Assembly: GCA_027487685.1 (NCBI GenBank)
Contig: JAIYDC010000138.1
Coordinates: 1-64,000 of the forward strand
DNA length: 64,000 bases
Source of the DNA: Pseudomonadota bacterium
GTDB taxonomy: Bacteria > Bdellovibrionota > Bacteriovoracia > Bacteriovoracales > Bacteriovoracaceae
Direction: 5' to 3'
Part shown: positions 16,339 to 25,163 of the stretch, one piece after another
Position numbering within the stretch: the first letter of the stretch is position 1
Layout: every line of letters begins with the position of its first letter
Translations under genes and position numbers: made by a program
The notes under the pieces: generated by a model
The model's input: only the letters and a program-made list of their open reading frames with translations
Database searches by the model: none
What the model was told of the DNA's origin: nothing

Positions 16339-17390
16339 AGGTAACCTCGCGCCATCTGATCTCGTTCGATAGCGTCAAAGAGCGCCTGGAAGTTACCGTT
16401 CCCGAAGCCCCAATGATTTTTGCGCTGGATGTACTCGAAGAATAAAGGGCCTACATAAGTGTCAGAAAAGATCTGCAGCAGGTATCCCTCAGAGTCACCA
16501 TCGACCAGAAGGTTGAGCTTCTCAAGAACCGCGAGGTTCTCGGTCACTTTGAAGGGCCTTTTCGGAATATCCTGGTAATAGGTCTCTGGAACTTTCAAAA
16601 ACTGCACACTTCGCTCCCGAAGCTCTGCGATGGTAGAAATAATGTCGGGGGTCATGAGAGCGATGTGCTGAACACCAGGACCCTTATGGACATCCAGAAA
16701 CTCCTGAATCTGGGACTTTCCTCCCTCTTTCTCCGGTTCGTTAATGGGTATAATAATCGAATTGTCGGCGAGTTGGACGACCTTAGAGTTCAGGCCGGTC
16801 TTGGTGCCCTTGATGTCGAAGTAGCGGGTTTCCACGAAGCCATAAGTGCGTTTATAAAACTCTACCCAATGCTCCATCTGTCCCTTTGGAACGTTGTTCG
16901 TCAGGTGGTCGATGCGCGAGACTCGGGTGCGCAGAGGTTGGGCGGCGCTGTCATTTGAAAGAGTCTGCATCCAGGGCCTGAACTCATGAGCGGGCCGTTC
17001 TACGAATTCATTAACCACGTCACCGAAGCCCTGGATCATGGCCGTTTTGGTAACACCGTTCTCAGTCTCCTGGATCCGCAAATCTTCAACCAGCTTTGCG
17101 CCGTTTTTTAGGGTGACCTCAAGTGCCCGCTCCACACTTTCAACGGCGAAGGACATTTTTGAAACGCCTTCACCATGTCCCTTGAAATACCTCCGGGCGC
17201 GATCGTTCTCGTTTCTTGAGGCCTTGATCAGGAAGCGAACCTGACCTTGGGTAAAGAGTCGAGCGTCCTCGCTGGAAGCAGTTTCTACAAACCCCAGCGT
17301 GTGGAAAAGCTTAACCGTCGGCGACTCGAAGGAGTCCACAGTAAACTCTAGGTGATCAATGCTCTTAAGACCGGCCGGGTTTTGCGACAT
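16335..17390 (-). CDS. hpd: 4-hydroxyphenylpyruvate dioxygenase
   Basis: Converts 4-hydroxyphenylpyruvate plus O2 to homogentisate and CO2 in tyrosine catabolism. The 351-residue protein is a two-domain vicinal-oxygen-chelate enzyme; the iron ligands are visible as His162 (RIDHLTNNV), His242 (GVQHIALMT) and Glu319 (LFFEYIQRKNH), and the C-terminus has the GFGNGNFQALFDAIERDQ gate helix of HPPD. GGAGATGTT precedes the ATG. Homogentisate dioxygenase is not in the window. Indolepyruvate oxidoreductase lies just upstream on the other strand, so both arylpyruvate-consuming enzymes are neighbours. Confidence 0.96.
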   Translation of the reverse strand: MSQNPAGLKSIDHLEFTVDSFESPTVKLFHTLGFVETASSEDARLFTQGQVRFLIKASRNENDRARRYFKGHGEGVSKMSFAVESVERALEVTLKNGAKLVEDLRIQETENGVTKTAMIQGFGDVVNEFVERPAHEFRPWMQTLSNDSAAQPLRTRVSRIDHLTNNVPKGQMEHWVEFYKRTYGFVETRYFDIKGTKTGLNSKVVQLADNSIIIPINEPEKEGGKSQIQEFLDVHKGPGVQHIALMTPDIISTIAELRERSVQFLKVPETYYQDIPKRPFKVTENLAVLEKLNLLVDGDSEGYLLQIFSDTYVGPLFFEYIQRKNHWGFGNGNFQALFDAIERDQMARGYL

Positions 17391-17449
17391 AACATCTCCT
17401 CAAAAAAACTTCGAAAAATCTTTTCCTGAATAAGGCCGAAAGTCAAAAC

Positions 17450-17953
17450 CTAGCGGCGGGATTTTTTCTTGCCGACACCGGGGTGGAGGGAGAAGCAGTC
17501 CTCTTGAACAATGGGCTGGTAATAATCGGCACCTTCTTTCAGGATCTCGGCCGTGGTGCTCTCTACAGCGCAAATCTCGACCCTAACCCCTTCTGACTTC
17601 AGGTGGTTCACGAGTTCCACGTAGTCGGAGTCACCAGAGAGGATGATGATGGCGTCAACCTTACTCGAAAGCTGCGTAGCAGTGATACTGAGAGGAATAT
17701 CGGCCGACTTGTGGCAGGGCCTGACTGAACCGTGATACTTGGTGTGAAGGCGCTCGGCGAGCTTAGAAGAAATGTTCTTGCCCTCGCGGAAGTAGATCAA
17801 GCGGTTAAGACCCCGGCCCCTGAGGAGCTTGGGAATCAGCACGTCGAAGTTAATCATAGTGCTCTGCTTATACTCACTTTCCAGAGAACGCTCGATGTTA
17901 TTCCCATCTACGAGAATGGCGACGGATTGAGCGATGATAATATGTTCTTCCAT
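17450..17953 (-). CDS. NYN-domain (LabA/DUF88-type) putative ribonuclease
   Basis: PIN-like NYN domain protein of 167 residues, from ATG at 17953 with AAGGA eight bases ahead (a GTG at 17974 lies upstream of that site). The acidic residues of the fold are visible in VAILVDGNNIERSL (Asp/Asn), in VDAIIILSGDSDYVELVNHLKSEG (Asp pair) and in RVEICAVESTTAEILKEGADYY. Family members are metal-dependent RNases, mostly of unknown target. The C-terminus is short and basic (GKKKSRR). It sits between hpd and the divergent indolepyruvate oxidoreductase, without evident functional link. Confidence 0.85.
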   Translation of the reverse strand: MEEHIIIAQSVAILVDGNNIERSLESEYKQSTMINFDVLIPKLLRGRGLNRLIYFREGKNISSKLAERLHTKYHGSVRPCHKSADIPLSITATQLSSKVDAIIILSGDSDYVELVNHLKSEGVRVEICAVESTTAEILKEGADYYQPIVQEDCFSLHPGVGKKKSRR

Positions 17954-18046
17954 TAGATAAGTCCTTGAATTCACTTTTTGTTAATTGCTGAAATGGTTGA
18001 GGGGAGGTATAACGAACTGTCATTTTCACCTCGATGGAACTAAACA

Positions 18047-21000
18047 ATGAGCTATAAGATTCTCAATGGCAACGAATTACTCATCCAAGGCGCGCTTGAG
18101 GCAGGGTTCAATCTCTACACTGGTTACCCTGGCTCACCTTTAGCAGACTTCTTTAATATTCTCCACGAAGAGCGTGATGAGCTTCAACGAAAAGGCGCAC
18201 GCGTCGTGATTGCTAACTCGGAGGCCAACGCTGCAGCCATGGCGGGTGGGGCGAAAATGGCAGGACAGAACGTTCTCGTTGCCATGAAGTCCATGGGTCT
18301 CCATGTTGCATCTGACGCCTTGAGCGTTGGAAACTTTGCCAATCCCGGTGCTGAGACCAAGGCCGGAGTCGTCGTCGTCGTAGGGGACGATCCCTGGTCC
18401 ATTTCTACGTCTACTCCTGCCGACTCGCGCTATCTCTTTAAGCACCTCCATATGCCGTTCCTGGAGCCGTCTTCGCCTCAAGAGCTGAAGGATTGGATGG
18501 CAGCGGCGTTAGAGCTCTCTCAGGAGAGCTCTGTTTACGTTGGTCTGCTACTCACAACGTTCATGGCCGAAGGCGGGGGACGCGTCTTAACGGGACCAGA
18601 GAAGAAACTCTCACCGGATCTCGTCACACTCGATCCCTCAAAATTTAACCTCTCCGCCAACGTCATGGTTCCGCCGAACTCTCTTCTTGCAGATCGGGAT
18701 ATGATCCGGAATCGCTTTCCACGGGTTTCAGAGGCACTCGCTCGGCTCTCCCTCGATCAGGTCAGCGGAAATCTTGGTTCCGAAGTGGCCATCATTTCTG
18801 CTGGAGGAGTTTTCGAGACGCTGAAGCAGGTGCTCGAAGAATCAAATCTGCTGGAGAAGTTCGCTGTTTACAAATCCGCCACAAGCTACCCCTTCAACGA
18901 GACCCAGCTCCTTCCGTTCCTTAAAAACCGGAAGTCGCTCATCGTGGTGGAAGAGAAGCGCGGCTTTCTCGAGGGAGAGGTGCGTGCGCTCCTTGGGAAG
19001 CATGGTCTGGGTATGACAGTCTACGGTAAAGAGTTTGGCGACCTCGAAGGCTTCCCTGCCTTCGGAGGCCTTACCTATGAGCTCATCTATCAAAAGTTGA
19101 ACCTGCTCCTTGATGTTTTGAACTTCCGTCCTGAGGATGCGAACTGCGCTCTCCCCGTAAAACTTAACCTCCCGTTGCCTAAGCGCCTGCCAACCTTTTG
19201 TCCGGGCTGTCCGCATCGGGAAACTCTCTCTATTATGAAGGATGTTCGCGCATCCCTCGCCGATAAGAATGTCGACCTGATCTCCCACGGGGATGTGGGG
19301 TGTTACTCGCTCTCTTTCCTCGAGCCATTCAAGGAGATGCACGACCTGTCGGCCATGGGCCAGGGTGGGGCCCTTGGTGCAGGAGCTGACCTCTTCACGA
19401 CAAATCCCTCAGTGGTACTAATGGGGGACTCAACGTTTTTCCATTCCGGCATGACGGCGATCTCGAACTCTGTTCAGATGGGTCACAATATCACTTACAT
19501 CCTGCTCGATAATGACAATACTGCGATGACGGGGCATCAGGTTACTCCGCGCACCGGAATCTCCGTCGAGGGTGAGGTGAGACCTCGGCAAAGCATCATC
19601 GATGTTGCTCGCTCGCTTCGAGTCGACGTCGCCATCGAGGTGAATCCTTCTGATCGCTATTTCTACAAAAACCTTCTGCTGGAATACGTCCAGAAATCTG
19701 GTGTTAAAGTCATCGTCTCAAACAAGGAATGCGGTCTGACCTTTCACGGCCGTAGAAAGCGCGAAGAGAGGAAGCTCTTCGCCGGCGGTGGAACTGAGCC
19801 CGTGCGTGAGTTCTATCAAATTAACACCCTCGCCTGTGAGGATTGCCGAGCGTGTGTCGAGATGACCGGATGCCCTGGGCTCACACAGACGAATGACGCC
19901 TATGGCACGAAAGTCGCTATCGACCCTCAGATCTGCGTTTCAGATTCCTACTGTACTAAAATCAAGGCCTGTCCGAGCTTTGAGCTGGTGAAAGTTTTCG
20001 ACTATCACCCAACCAAGTACAAGGACTCTGTTGCGGGGGCGAGTAGTTGGCAACACTTGCCCGTTCCCACTTCGGTAAAATCTCTTGAGACCGTCGCGGC
20101 GGGGGCCGACTTTCGGGCCATCGTCATTGGCGTCGGCGGCTCTGGGGTCACCACCATCTCTCGCATCATTGCCGAGGCTTCCTCGGAAATGTCTGGACGA
20201 GATGACCTTAAGTTTAAATTTATGGATCAAAAAGGTCTCGCCCAGCGAAACGGTTCGGTCATCAGTCACCTCGCGATCTATGGGTCTAAGAAGGTTCATG
20301 GTCCGGTCGTGCCCATCGGGACCGCAGACCTTGTGGTGTCTCCCGACCTTCTCGAGGGCTGTCGGGCGGTTGAATACCTTGGGCCTCAGGGTCTCCTGAT
20401 CGTCGATGAGGAGTTTCAAGTTCCTCTCTCCATCCTTCTTGACCGCGGGATTGACGCTCAAGTCACCACACCCGAAGCACTTAAGCGCGAACTCCGCGAG
20501 AAGCTTGGTGATCGTGTCATCCTAGCGCCTCTGAAGCAGATGAGCTTTGAGCGCTTTCAGCGGCCAGTCTATGCCTCGGCGATGATCCTTGGTATTGCGT
20601 TCCAGGCGGGACGACTGCCGTTCGCGGAACCTGACCTGGCACGAGCGTTTAAGAGTGCGGTACCGAAGTCTGAGTTTGAATCCAACTGGGAAGCCTTTCA
20701 AATGGGCCGGGACTGGTTCTTGAATCGACAGAAAGCGGCGCGCGCGGAACTAGACCAGAGGGATCTTTTGAGCGAGAGCGTTCGGCTCGCAGCTTATCCT
20801 TGGCAGTCACAAGAGAAGTTTGTGAATGGCCTCGCTGCCCATTCCCGAATTTTGAAGGAGCTTTTCCCAGAGCTTCCTGAGGAACACTTGCGACAGTACG
20901 TTCATGACCTTCTGGTCTTCGACCAAGGGAGGAATATTGCCGCCTTCACCGAAGAGGCCCGCGAACTTAAAAAGAGCTACACCGGCCATGACCTGGCGGT

Positions 21001-21412
21001 CGCCCTGCGGACACTCGCCAGGACCTACTGGATTAAAGATGAAGTCTTCGTCTCCCACCTTATGATCTCTCCCTTAAAAGTGGCCACTGATCATGCGCGC
21101 TACGGAAAACTTGGATCGACCTATAAGGTCGTTCATATTAACCGCCCGGCCTTCGTTCTCTTTGGTAGAAAAATCGAGTTCGACTTTTCTCCCAAGCGTT
21201 GGATGCTACTCACTATGCGCCATCTACGAATCCTTCGTGTCCTCATGCCCCAGTGGCACAGCACTGAGCGTGAGATTTCCCTAAGAATCCGCAAGGAACT
21301 CCTTGGGACTCGGGTTTCGAGTCGAAGACTGCTTGAACTCGATAGCGTGAAGGGATACCGCGAGGTCCGCTATAAATCGGCCGCTCAATACCTGGACAAG
21401 ACTCATGTCTAA
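18047..21412 (+). CDS. Indolepyruvate ferredoxin oxidoreductase, fused alpha-beta type (IorAB)
   Basis: Oxidative decarboxylation of arylpyruvates (indole-, phenyl-, 4-hydroxyphenylpyruvate) to arylacetyl-CoA with transfer of electrons to ferredoxin. The 1121-residue chain carries: the pyrimidine-binding domain (GYPGSPLADFF, about 20-200), the TPP domain (FCPGCPHRETL then GDVGCYS and MGDSTFFHSGM...DNDNTAMTGHQ, about 385-500), a Cys-rich iron-sulfur segment (597-650; CEDCRACVEMTGCPG and CVSDSYC...CPSF, as in the fused bacterial enzymes), the gamma/beta domain (VIGVGGSGVTTISR near 685), and a C-terminal DUF6537-like region. Its end overlaps the Nudix-MBL gene by eight bases. HPPD and Paa-type genes nearby point to aromatic amino-acid catabolism. 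Confidence 0.94.
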   Translation: MSYKILNGNELLIQGALEAGFNLYTGYPGSPLADFFNILHEERDELQRKGARVVIANSEANAAAMAGGAKMAGQNVLVAMKSMGLHVASDALSVGNFANPGAETKAGVVVVVGDDPWSISTSTPADSRYLFKHLHMPFLEPSSPQELKDWMAAALELSQESSVYVGLLLTTFMAEGGGRVLTGPEKKLSPDLVTLDPSKFNLSANVMVPPNSLLADRDMIRNRFPRVSEALARLSLDQVSGNLGSEVAIISAGGVFETLKQVLEESNLLEKFAVYKSATSYPFNETQLLPFLKNRKSLIVVEEKRGFLEGEVRALLGKHGLGMTVYGKEFGDLEGFPAFGGLTYELIYQKLNLLLDVLNFRPEDANCALPVKLNLPLPKRLPTFCPGCPHRETLSIMKDVRASLADKNVDLISHGDVGCYSLSFLEPFKEMHDLSAMGQGGALGAGADLFTTNPSVVLMGDSTFFHSGMTAISNSVQMGHNITYILLDNDNTAMTGHQVTPRTGISVEGEVRPRQSIIDVARSLRVDVAIEVNPSDRYFYKNLLLEYVQKSGVKVIVSNKECGLTFHGRRKREERKLFAGGGTEPVREFYQINTLACEDCRACVEMTGCPGLTQTNDAYGTKVAIDPQICVSDSYCTKIKACPSFELVKVFDYHPTKYKDSVAGASSWQHLPVPTSVKSLETVAAGADFRAIVIGVGGSGVTTISRIIAEASSEMSGRDDLKFKFMDQKGLAQRNGSVISHLAIYGSKKVHGPVVPIGTADLVVSPDLLEGCRAVEYLGPQGLLIVDEEFQVPLSILLDRGIDAQVTTPEALKRELREKLGDRVILAPLKQMSFERFQRPVYASAMILGIAFQAGRLPFAEPDLARAFKSAVPKSEFESNWEAFQMGRDWFLNRQKAARAELDQRDLLSESVRLAAYPWQSQEKFVNGLAAHSRILKELFPELPEEHLRQYVHDLLVFDQGRNIAAFTEEARELKKSYTGHDLAVALRTLARTYWIKDEVFVSHLMISPLKVATDHARYGKLGSTYKVVHINRPAFVLFGRKIEFDFSPKRWMLLTMRHLRILRVLMPQWHSTEREISLRIRKELLGTRVSSRRLLELDSVKGYREVRYKSAAQYLDKTHV

Positions 21413-22751
21413 AATCATCGACGCCGTCTCTGTCGTACTCACTTGCGGAGATGAGATCTTCGCCATTGAGCGGCAGTACTTCTTGAGCGCATTTCCTGGT
21501 TACTGGGCCTTCCCCGGAGGAAAAGTCGAGGCCAGCGACGCCCTCGAGTGTCCCGAGCACCCGCACCTGGCGTCTTTTGACCGACGCCTTTTCGGTGCCG
21601 TTGTCAGAGAGATTCGCGAGGAACTAGGTTTCGATCTCAGACTCGAACTCGCACAGGGGCGCGTCTCTGCCGTCTGCGAGTTAGGCCTCGCGGTCACACC
21701 GGACTTCAATCCCTACCGATTTTCAACTTACTTTTATAAGATCGAACTGATGCAGAAACCAGCGTTTGTCGTAGATCGAAATGAAGCACGGACCGCCGAG
21801 TGGGTGAGGGCCGATGAACTCTTTCGTCGCTATAACGAGGGCCGTCTTCTGGCGGTGCCGCCAATCGTGAAGGTTATCCTGGCCCTGGGTCAAGACTTGG
21901 GAGTCCGCTCCATCCCGGATATAAACTTTGCCTACGATGCTGATCGCTTTGTGCCTTGGATTGAGTCCCTCAAAGGGATTCGACAGCTGATGCCTCTCTC
22001 CCATACCCTCCCGCCAGCGACTCGCACCAATGCCTTTGTCATTGGCGATGTGGTTAAACTCGTGGTTGACCCTTCACCACGGGACGACGTTGAGTACGAA
22101 AAGTTCGTGCGCACACTCGCACTCTTTGGCAGTGACAAGATCTTCCTTACCCACCACCACCCGGATCACTACGAACGCTCTGATCGCCTCGCACGTGAGC
22201 TTAATTTACCAGTTCTCCTGAGTGCATACACTCGTAACCGCATCCTGGCCTCAAAACCCGATTTCTTTGATGGAATCTCCGTTGAAATCGTGGTCGAAGG
22301 GGACCAAGTGACGAGCTGGCTAGGCCGTAAAGTCATGGTAATGGAGATCCCGGGTCACGACGAGGGCCAGCTGGCACTCTATCCTGATGATCTAAGCTGG
22401 TTCCTAGCGGGCGACCTCTTCCAGGGAATCGGGACTGTTGTCATTGGCGGAGATGAGGGAGATATGAAGAAATACTTCGCCACACTTGAGCGAGTTATCT
22501 CACTCGCCCCGAGAATCGTATTCCCTTCTCATGGGATCGGCTTGGGTGGAACAAATATTATCGAAAAAACTCTTGCCCACCGGCGGCTTCGGGAAACTCA
22601 GGTCCAAGAGCTACATAAGAAAGGGCTCTCTCCGGAAGAGATGCTGCCGACGATTTATGCGGAGGTTAAGCGCGAGTTATGGCCTTACGCTCTCGAAACT
22701 ATCAAGAAGCATCTGAAAAAGCTTGAATCCGATGGAGTTCTCAGCAAATGA
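21405..22751 (+). CDS. Nudix hydrolase fused to an MBL-fold (LACTB2-like) hydrolase
   Basis: A 448-residue two-enzyme fusion. Residues 1-160 are a Nudix domain: GYWAFPGGKVEASD, then about 20 inserted residues, then AVVREIREELGF (Glu69, Glu72, Glu73), i.e. a Nudix box split by an insertion as in NUDT19-like proteins. Residues 200-380 are a metallo-beta-lactamase fold with all ligands: His250/His252/Asp254/His255 in THHHPDH, His318 in PGHDEGQ, Asp337 in AGDLF, and the last His in PSHGIG. Residues 390-448 resemble the winged-helix tail of LACTB2-type proteins. Substrates are unknown; Nudix members of this branch often hydrolyse CoA or nucleotide esters, which would suit the CoA-ester genes here. 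Translationally coupled to the oxidoreductase by overlap. Confidence 0.88.
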   Translation: MSKIIDAVSVVLTCGDEIFAIERQYFLSAFPGYWAFPGGKVEASDALECPEHPHLASFDRRLFGAVVREIREELGFDLRLELAQGRVSAVCELGLAVTPDFNPYRFSTYFYKIELMQKPAFVVDRNEARTAEWVRADELFRRYNEGRLLAVPPIVKVILALGQDLGVRSIPDINFAYDADRFVPWIESLKGIRQLMPLSHTLPPATRTNAFVIGDVVKLVVDPSPRDDVEYEKFVRTLALFGSDKIFLTHHHPDHYERSDRLARELNLPVLLSAYTRNRILASKPDFFDGISVEIVVEGDQVTSWLGRKVMVMEIPGHDEGQLALYPDDLSWFLAGDLFQGIGTVVIGGDEGDMKKYFATLERVISLAPRIVFPSHGIGLGGTNIIEKTLAHRRLRETQVQELHKKGLSPEEMLPTIYAEVKRELWPYALETIKKHLKKLESDGVLSK

Positions 22752-22752
22752 A

Positions 22753-22773
22753 GCGGGCCCCGAAGGGGCCCGC
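22753..22773. terminator. GC-rich hairpin between convergent genes
   Basis: GCGGGCCCC-GAA-GGGGCCCGC is a perfect 9-bp stem with a three-base loop immediately after the Nudix-MBL stop and just before the end of the minus-strand small gene. It lacks a clear T-tract on either side, but its strength and position suit a bidirectional terminator. Confidence 0.65.
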
Positions 22774-22775
22774 GA

Positions 22776-22994
22776 TTAGTTAAGAAGATTTTGCTGAACG
22801 TAGAGCCTGTAGATCTTGTCTTTTGTTCGACGGATAGAGAAATTTCCAGTTTCCTTTTGTTCAATAAGAAACTGGTAATACTCGGGTCGTGTGTCCGCGA
22901 TCTCGAGCACAGATTTGCCTTCGAACTCGCCGAAGTCTATCACGACCTTATCTTCCTCAATGATGCCCGTTAACGGACTCTGTTCCTGCGCCAT
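22776..22994 (-). CDS. Small conserved-looking protein with a GK-type helix-turn motif
   Basis: A 72-residue soluble protein. The core VVIDFGEFEGKSVLEIADTRPEYYQFLIEQ resembles the short DUF3820-like or exonuclease-associated motif (FGKYKGKxxxEIxxxxPxYxxWL) in which Gly-Lys and a Tyr-rich helix recur; the tail RRTKDKIYRLYVQQ is basic. A GGAGGGA site (complement of tccctcct) precedes ATG at 22994. The codon use is normal and the reading frame is well closed by the hairpin at 22753, so I consider it a real gene. The function is unknown. Confidence 0.68.
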   Translation of the reverse strand: MAQEQSPLTGIIEEDKVVIDFGEFEGKSVLEIADTRPEYYQFLIEQKETGNFSIRRTKDKIYRLYVQQNLLN

Positions 22995-23088
22995 TTATTC
23001 CCTCCTTAGAATTCACTGGTTCAGTCTCTACCTTGAAACTGTTTCGTATCCTTTGATTATGGAAAGATTGTGATGACTTTGGAAAGAG

Positions 23089-24108
23089 CTAGTTTTTGTA
23101 AAATTGCTTCAAAAATACGACCAATGCACGGAACTCCTGAGGGTAGTCATCGGCCATGAGCTTCTTCACCAAATCGAGTGACTGAAAAAGTGAAACACCT
23201 GGCCGATAGGGGCGCTCACTCGTCATGGCCACAAGGATATCGAAGACTGATACCAGCGTGCTTTCAACTCCGAAGACGATCTCTTGATCGCGCCGACGCT
23301 TAGACTTTGCTACGAGGTCTTTGAGCTTATCGTTCATGAAGTGGTGGTGCCGGATGATAGTCAGGTAATTCTTTGACAGCGGAATGCGTCCCTCAAGGAG
23401 ATCAAAGGAAAAATCCGCATGACTACCGAAGAGCTGCTGATCCCGCGTCGTCATTGTCTTAAGATCGTACTTCTCATCGGGAATCATCGACATGCCTATG
23501 TCTTTAAAATAGCTCGTCAAAAAGAGATTCTCCATCTCCTTTTCGTGGAAGAGGTGGATCGACTGCATGAAGGCAAGGAGGATCATTGATGAGAGCATTG
23601 GCTGCGAAAGGGTGAAGTGGAAGTTCTCTCTCATTAAGGTCTGGTAGAATTGCGGCTGATGGCGCTTGTTCTCCAGCAGGAACTTTCCCAGGTTCTGGGT
23701 GCTTTGGAACTGGACCATGAGAAGCTCGTCGTCGTAGGGGTTTTGGTAGAGACCGCCCATATTCAGGGAGATAAGCTTTAAGTCCTTCACTCCGTTTTGG
23801 ATCGGATCTCCGACGGAAAGAGAGCGCGTGATCTTGATCAGCGCCGTCTGGAGGTTGTTCTTGATTTCACCGACGTCTTCGGAGTAGGCGTAAACCTCTC
23901 GGTAGTTGTTCTTGATCAGGATTGAGATCTGATCCTTCGTAGGGACTGAGCCCTCGTTAATGACCGGAGAGAAGGCCCCACTCTTGTAGATGTAGACTGG
24001 GTTCCGGAGTTTCTTCGCCAGGTAAAGCTCCCCAACGAGAATGGGACGCAGCTTGAGGCAAAGCCGATGCTGATCGATGTATGACATTGAGCTTTGAGCG
24101 AGTGACAT
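23089..24108 (-). CDS. Degenerate HD-GYP-like protein
   Basis: A 339-residue cytoplasmic protein. The N-terminal 140 residues form a PilZ- or DUF-like alpha/beta domain with YLAKKLRNPVYIYKSGAFSPV. Residues about 145-339 follow the HD-GYP pattern, but the catalytic HD is LTSYFKDIGMSMIP (His replaced by Lys) and HHExxDGxGYP is reduced to IIRHHHFMNDKL. Downstream SVFDILVAMTSERPYRPG matches the HD-GYP YDALTSxRPYR element. Phosphodiesterase activity on c-di-GMP is therefore doubtful; a binding or signalling role is possible. The ATG at 24108 with AGAGGT ahead is preferred over a GTG at 24147. It follows ddl and thrS in a minus-strand run. Confidence 0.72.
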   Translation of the reverse strand: MSLAQSSMSYIDQHRLCLKLRPILVGELYLAKKLRNPVYIYKSGAFSPVINEGSVPTKDQISILIKNNYREVYAYSEDVGEIKNNLQTALIKITRSLSVGDPIQNGVKDLKLISLNMGGLYQNPYDDELLMVQFQSTQNLGKFLLENKRHQPQFYQTLMRENFHFTLSQPMLSSMILLAFMQSIHLFHEKEMENLFLTSYFKDIGMSMIPDEKYDLKTMTTRDQQLFGSHADFSFDLLEGRIPLSKNYLTIIRHHHFMNDKLKDLVAKSKRRRDQEIVFGVESTLVSVFDILVAMTSERPYRPGVSLFQSLDLVKKLMADDYPQEFRALVVFLKQFYKN

Positions 24109-24162
24109 CCCGGTACCTCTGAGGTCTATTATAGACTCGATCGGCACTAGGCGGAGAAAAAC

Positions 24163-25161
24163 TTAAAGCGCCTCGAGGTGCTGGCGGAGGTAGTTCGGGA
24201 AAGAGTGTCCGTTGGCTTCAAGCATCTTTGGGAACATCGAGATCGAAGTGGATCCTGGGAAAGTGTTGATCTCGTTTAGGTAAACTTTGCCATCTTCGAG
24301 GAAAAAGTCGATCCGAGAAAGGTGCCGGATTTTGAGACCTCGATAAAGTCTAGTAGCATAGTCGGTTATCGTGCGCACTTGCTCATGGGTTACGTCGGGG
24401 GCCCTGACAAAAGTCTTCGATTCACTCGCTGCAGAGTACTTCTCTTCATAGGTGTAGAAGGTGGAGGAAGGAGTCACGATCTCCCCGGGGTAAGATATCT
24501 GAACTTTGCCGTCGTACTCATAGGCCGAGACCTCAAGTTCCCGGGGCCGCATGCGCTTTTCTATTAGAACGAAGGGAGAGAGACCGAAGGCATCGGCGAC
24601 GGCCTTCCGGACGTCCCCACCGCTGGGGATCATATAGCAACCGACAGACGAACCTTGGTTCGACGCCTTGACCACGACCTCGCCATGGAGACGATGGAAC
24701 TCGAGCACACGCTCAAGATTCTCAGGGCTTTGGTCAGCAATGAAGACGTAGGGAGTGTTGGCCACGCCAAGTGCAGTGGCCCAAAGCTTCGTGGTGATCT
24801 TATTAAAGCAGATCTTCGAGGTCTCAGAATTGCAACCGAAGTAGGGGAGGCCTATCATTTCGAAATAGGACTGAAGGTCACCGGTTTCGCCAGGGTGGCC
24901 ATGAATACAAGGGATAGCGACGTCGATCCGAGTGCCTGGAGCACCGTCCTGATCAAAAGCACGTAAGAAGCGTTTCCCGTCGAGGAGGTATTTTTTCCCA
25001 GAGCGGTCAACCCACTGGCCTTGCTTATCAATCTCGATCCAAATCACGTTGATACTGGGGATCTCTTTGAGACACTCCTCGTAATATTTCACGGATCGCA
25101 AAGAGATCTCGTGCTCAGAGCTTCCGCCTCCGCACAGGAGAAGAATATTTTTCAATGGCAT
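24163..25161 (-). CDS. ddl: D-alanine--D-alanine ligase
   Basis: ATP-dependent joining of two D-Ala for peptidoglycan synthesis. The 332-residue ATP-grasp protein shows LCGGGSSEHEISLRS at the N-terminus (Glu that orients the first D-Ala), IPCIHGHPGETGDLQSYFE, the ATP-binding VVKASNQGSSVGCYM loop and the metal-binding LSRIDFFLEDGKVYLNEINTFPGST with its Asp, Glu and Asn ligands. The start ATG lies two bases after the thrS stop, with AGGGG in front. Length and motifs are those of an active Ddl. Confidence 0.95.
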   Translation of the reverse strand: MPLKNILLLCGGGSSEHEISLRSVKYYEECLKEIPSINVIWIEIDKQGQWVDRSGKKYLLDGKRFLRAFDQDGAPGTRIDVAIPCIHGHPGETGDLQSYFEMIGLPYFGCNSETSKICFNKITTKLWATALGVANTPYVFIADQSPENLERVLEFHRLHGEVVVKASNQGSSVGCYMIPSGGDVRKAVADAFGLSPFVLIEKRMRPRELEVSAYEYDGKVQISYPGEIVTPSSTFYTYEEKYSAASESKTFVRAPDVTHEQVRTITDYATRLYRGLKIRHLSRIDFFLEDGKVYLNEINTFPGSTSISMFPKMLEANGHSFPNYLRQHLEAL

Positions 25162-25163
25162 AC

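Noticed and set aside
18842-19342. 166-codon minus-strand frame inside the indolepyruvate oxidoreductase gene
   Set aside because: The plus-strand gene shows continuous domain signatures here, including the TPP site.
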